This document shows positions 5,414 through 5,842 of a stretch of DNA of 5,842 nt, one piece after another; the first letter of the stretch is position 1; each line of letters begins with the position of its first letter. The DNA is taken from the NCBI GenBank assembly GCA_964387935.1, contig CAYLZN010000352.1:1-5842 (forward strand), in the 5' to 3' direction. Under the pieces are notes generated by a model. The model was given only the letters and a program-made list of their open reading frames with translations. It had not been told where the DNA came from and made no database searches. The stretch comes from CAYLZN01 sp964387935 (GTDB lineage: Bacteria > Acidobacteriota > Vicinamibacteria > Vicinamibacterales > JAFNAJ01). The position numbers and the translations under genes were made by a program.

Positions 5414-5436
5414 TCGCCTCAGGCGATAGGCTATCG
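5414..5436. promoter_or_regulatory. Two overlapping 13-bp palindromes in the divergent intergenic region
   Basis: TCGCCT-C-AGGCGA (5414-5426) and CGATAG-G-CTATCG (5424-5436) are both perfect 6-bp arms around one central base, and they share the three bases CGA. They lie 64 bp upstream of the antitoxin start and 21 bp upstream of the glycosyltransferase start, so they could be operators for either gene. As RNA the one-base loops would have to open. Function is inference. Confidence 0.45.
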
Positions 5437-5457
5437 ACCGTCGCCCGCGGGTCGTCT

Positions 5458-5842
5458 GTGTCTCTCCTGTCCATCATCGTTCCCGTCTACAACGAAGAAG
5501 CCACGATCCGCGAGGTGATCGCGCGCCTGCGCGAAGTCCCCTTCCCCGTCCCGCGCGAGATCATCGTCGTCAACGACGGATCGGTGGACGGCACTCGGGC
5601 GGCCCTCGACCTGATGCCCGCCCGCGACGACGTGCGTGTCATGCACGCGGCCGCCAACGCGGGCAAGGGCGCCGCGATTCGGCGTGGGCTCGCCGACGCG
5701 CGCGGCGACATCGTGGCGATCCAGGACGCCGACCTGGAACTCGACCCGGCGCAGCTCGCGGAACTCGTCCTGCCGATCCTGCGCGGCGAGTCGGACGTCG
5801 TGTACGGATCGCGATTCCTCGCCGGAAGGCCGAACGCGCCGC
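5458..5842 (+). CDS. Family 2 glycosyltransferase, N-terminal part (3' end outside window)
   Basis: The 128 visible residues form a GT-A fold of the dolichyl/polyprenyl-phosphate sugar transferase type, which moves a sugar from a nucleotide donor to a lipid phosphate at the cytoplasmic membrane. Residues 5-17 read SIIVPVYNEEATI, the entry strand. VVNDGSVDGT (37-46) is the nucleotide-binding turn. NAGKGAAIRRGLADARGD (67-84) is the hallmark helix of DPM-like enzymes. QDADLELDP (89-97) contains the D90-A-D92 metal-binding DxD. YGSRF (116-120) follows. GTG at 5458 is chosen because the first strand normally begins a few residues from the N-terminus; no ATG and no strong Shine-Dalgarno lie just upstream. 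The missing C-terminus would show whether it carries membrane helices or a GtrA-like domain, so donor and acceptor stay open. Confidence 0.9.
   Translation, partial: MSLLSIIVPVYNEEATIREVIARLREVPFPVPREIIVVNDGSVDGTRAALDLMPARDDVRVMHAAANAGKGAAIRRGLADARGDIVAIQDADLELDPAQLAELVLPILRGESDVVYGSRFLAGRPNAP

Overview
The window is high-GC bacterial DNA from an organism with an outer membrane. The best guess is Acidobacteriota, perhaps Vicinamibacteria. The clues are a ~1000-residue Oar-like TonB-dependent receptor with an N-terminal carboxypeptidase-regulatory domain and no SusD partner, GTG starts, four-base GTGA gene overlaps, and seven-base tandem repeats in the gaps. This assignment is inference, since no rRNA or other marker gene is present.

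Layout: (1) 1-1178 (+) holds the end of a HAD-family hydrolase, then a SirB1-type transglutaminase-like/TPR protein overlapping it by GTGA. (2) 1179-1786 is a 608-bp non-coding stretch. It has a 12-copy heptamer array just after the SirB1 stop, a weak terminator-like dyad, a cluster of nested dyads, a good sigma-54-like -24/-12 match, and a ~205-nt leader with competing hairpins and a strong Shine-Dalgarno. (3) 1787-4813 (+) is the receptor, 1008 residues with signal peptide, carboxypeptidase-like domain, plug and barrel. Its barrel carries an EF-hand-like loop and closely paired cysteines. (4) 4814-4910 has a second heptamer array and a strong intrinsic terminator. (5) 4911-5349, read on the minus strand, holds an intact antitoxin-like gene overlapping the start of a RelE/ParE-like toxin. 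Toxin similarity stops after about 36 codons, at the edge of a hairpin-rich non-coding stretch. (6) 5350-5457 is a divergent intergenic region with two overlapping 13-bp palindromes. (7) From 5458 (+) runs the start of a family 2 glycosyltransferase of the polyprenyl-phosphate sugar transferase type, cut by the window end.

The genes do not form one pathway. HAD and SirB1 look co-transcribed. The receptor is monocistronic, with its own promoter region and terminator. The antitoxin/toxin remnant is a small module facing away from the glycosyltransferase. No complete new defence or biosynthetic system is visible. The most notable signals are the two heptamer arrays placed directly after stop codons, the receptor leader with its mutually exclusive pairings, and the broken toxin joined to a structured element.
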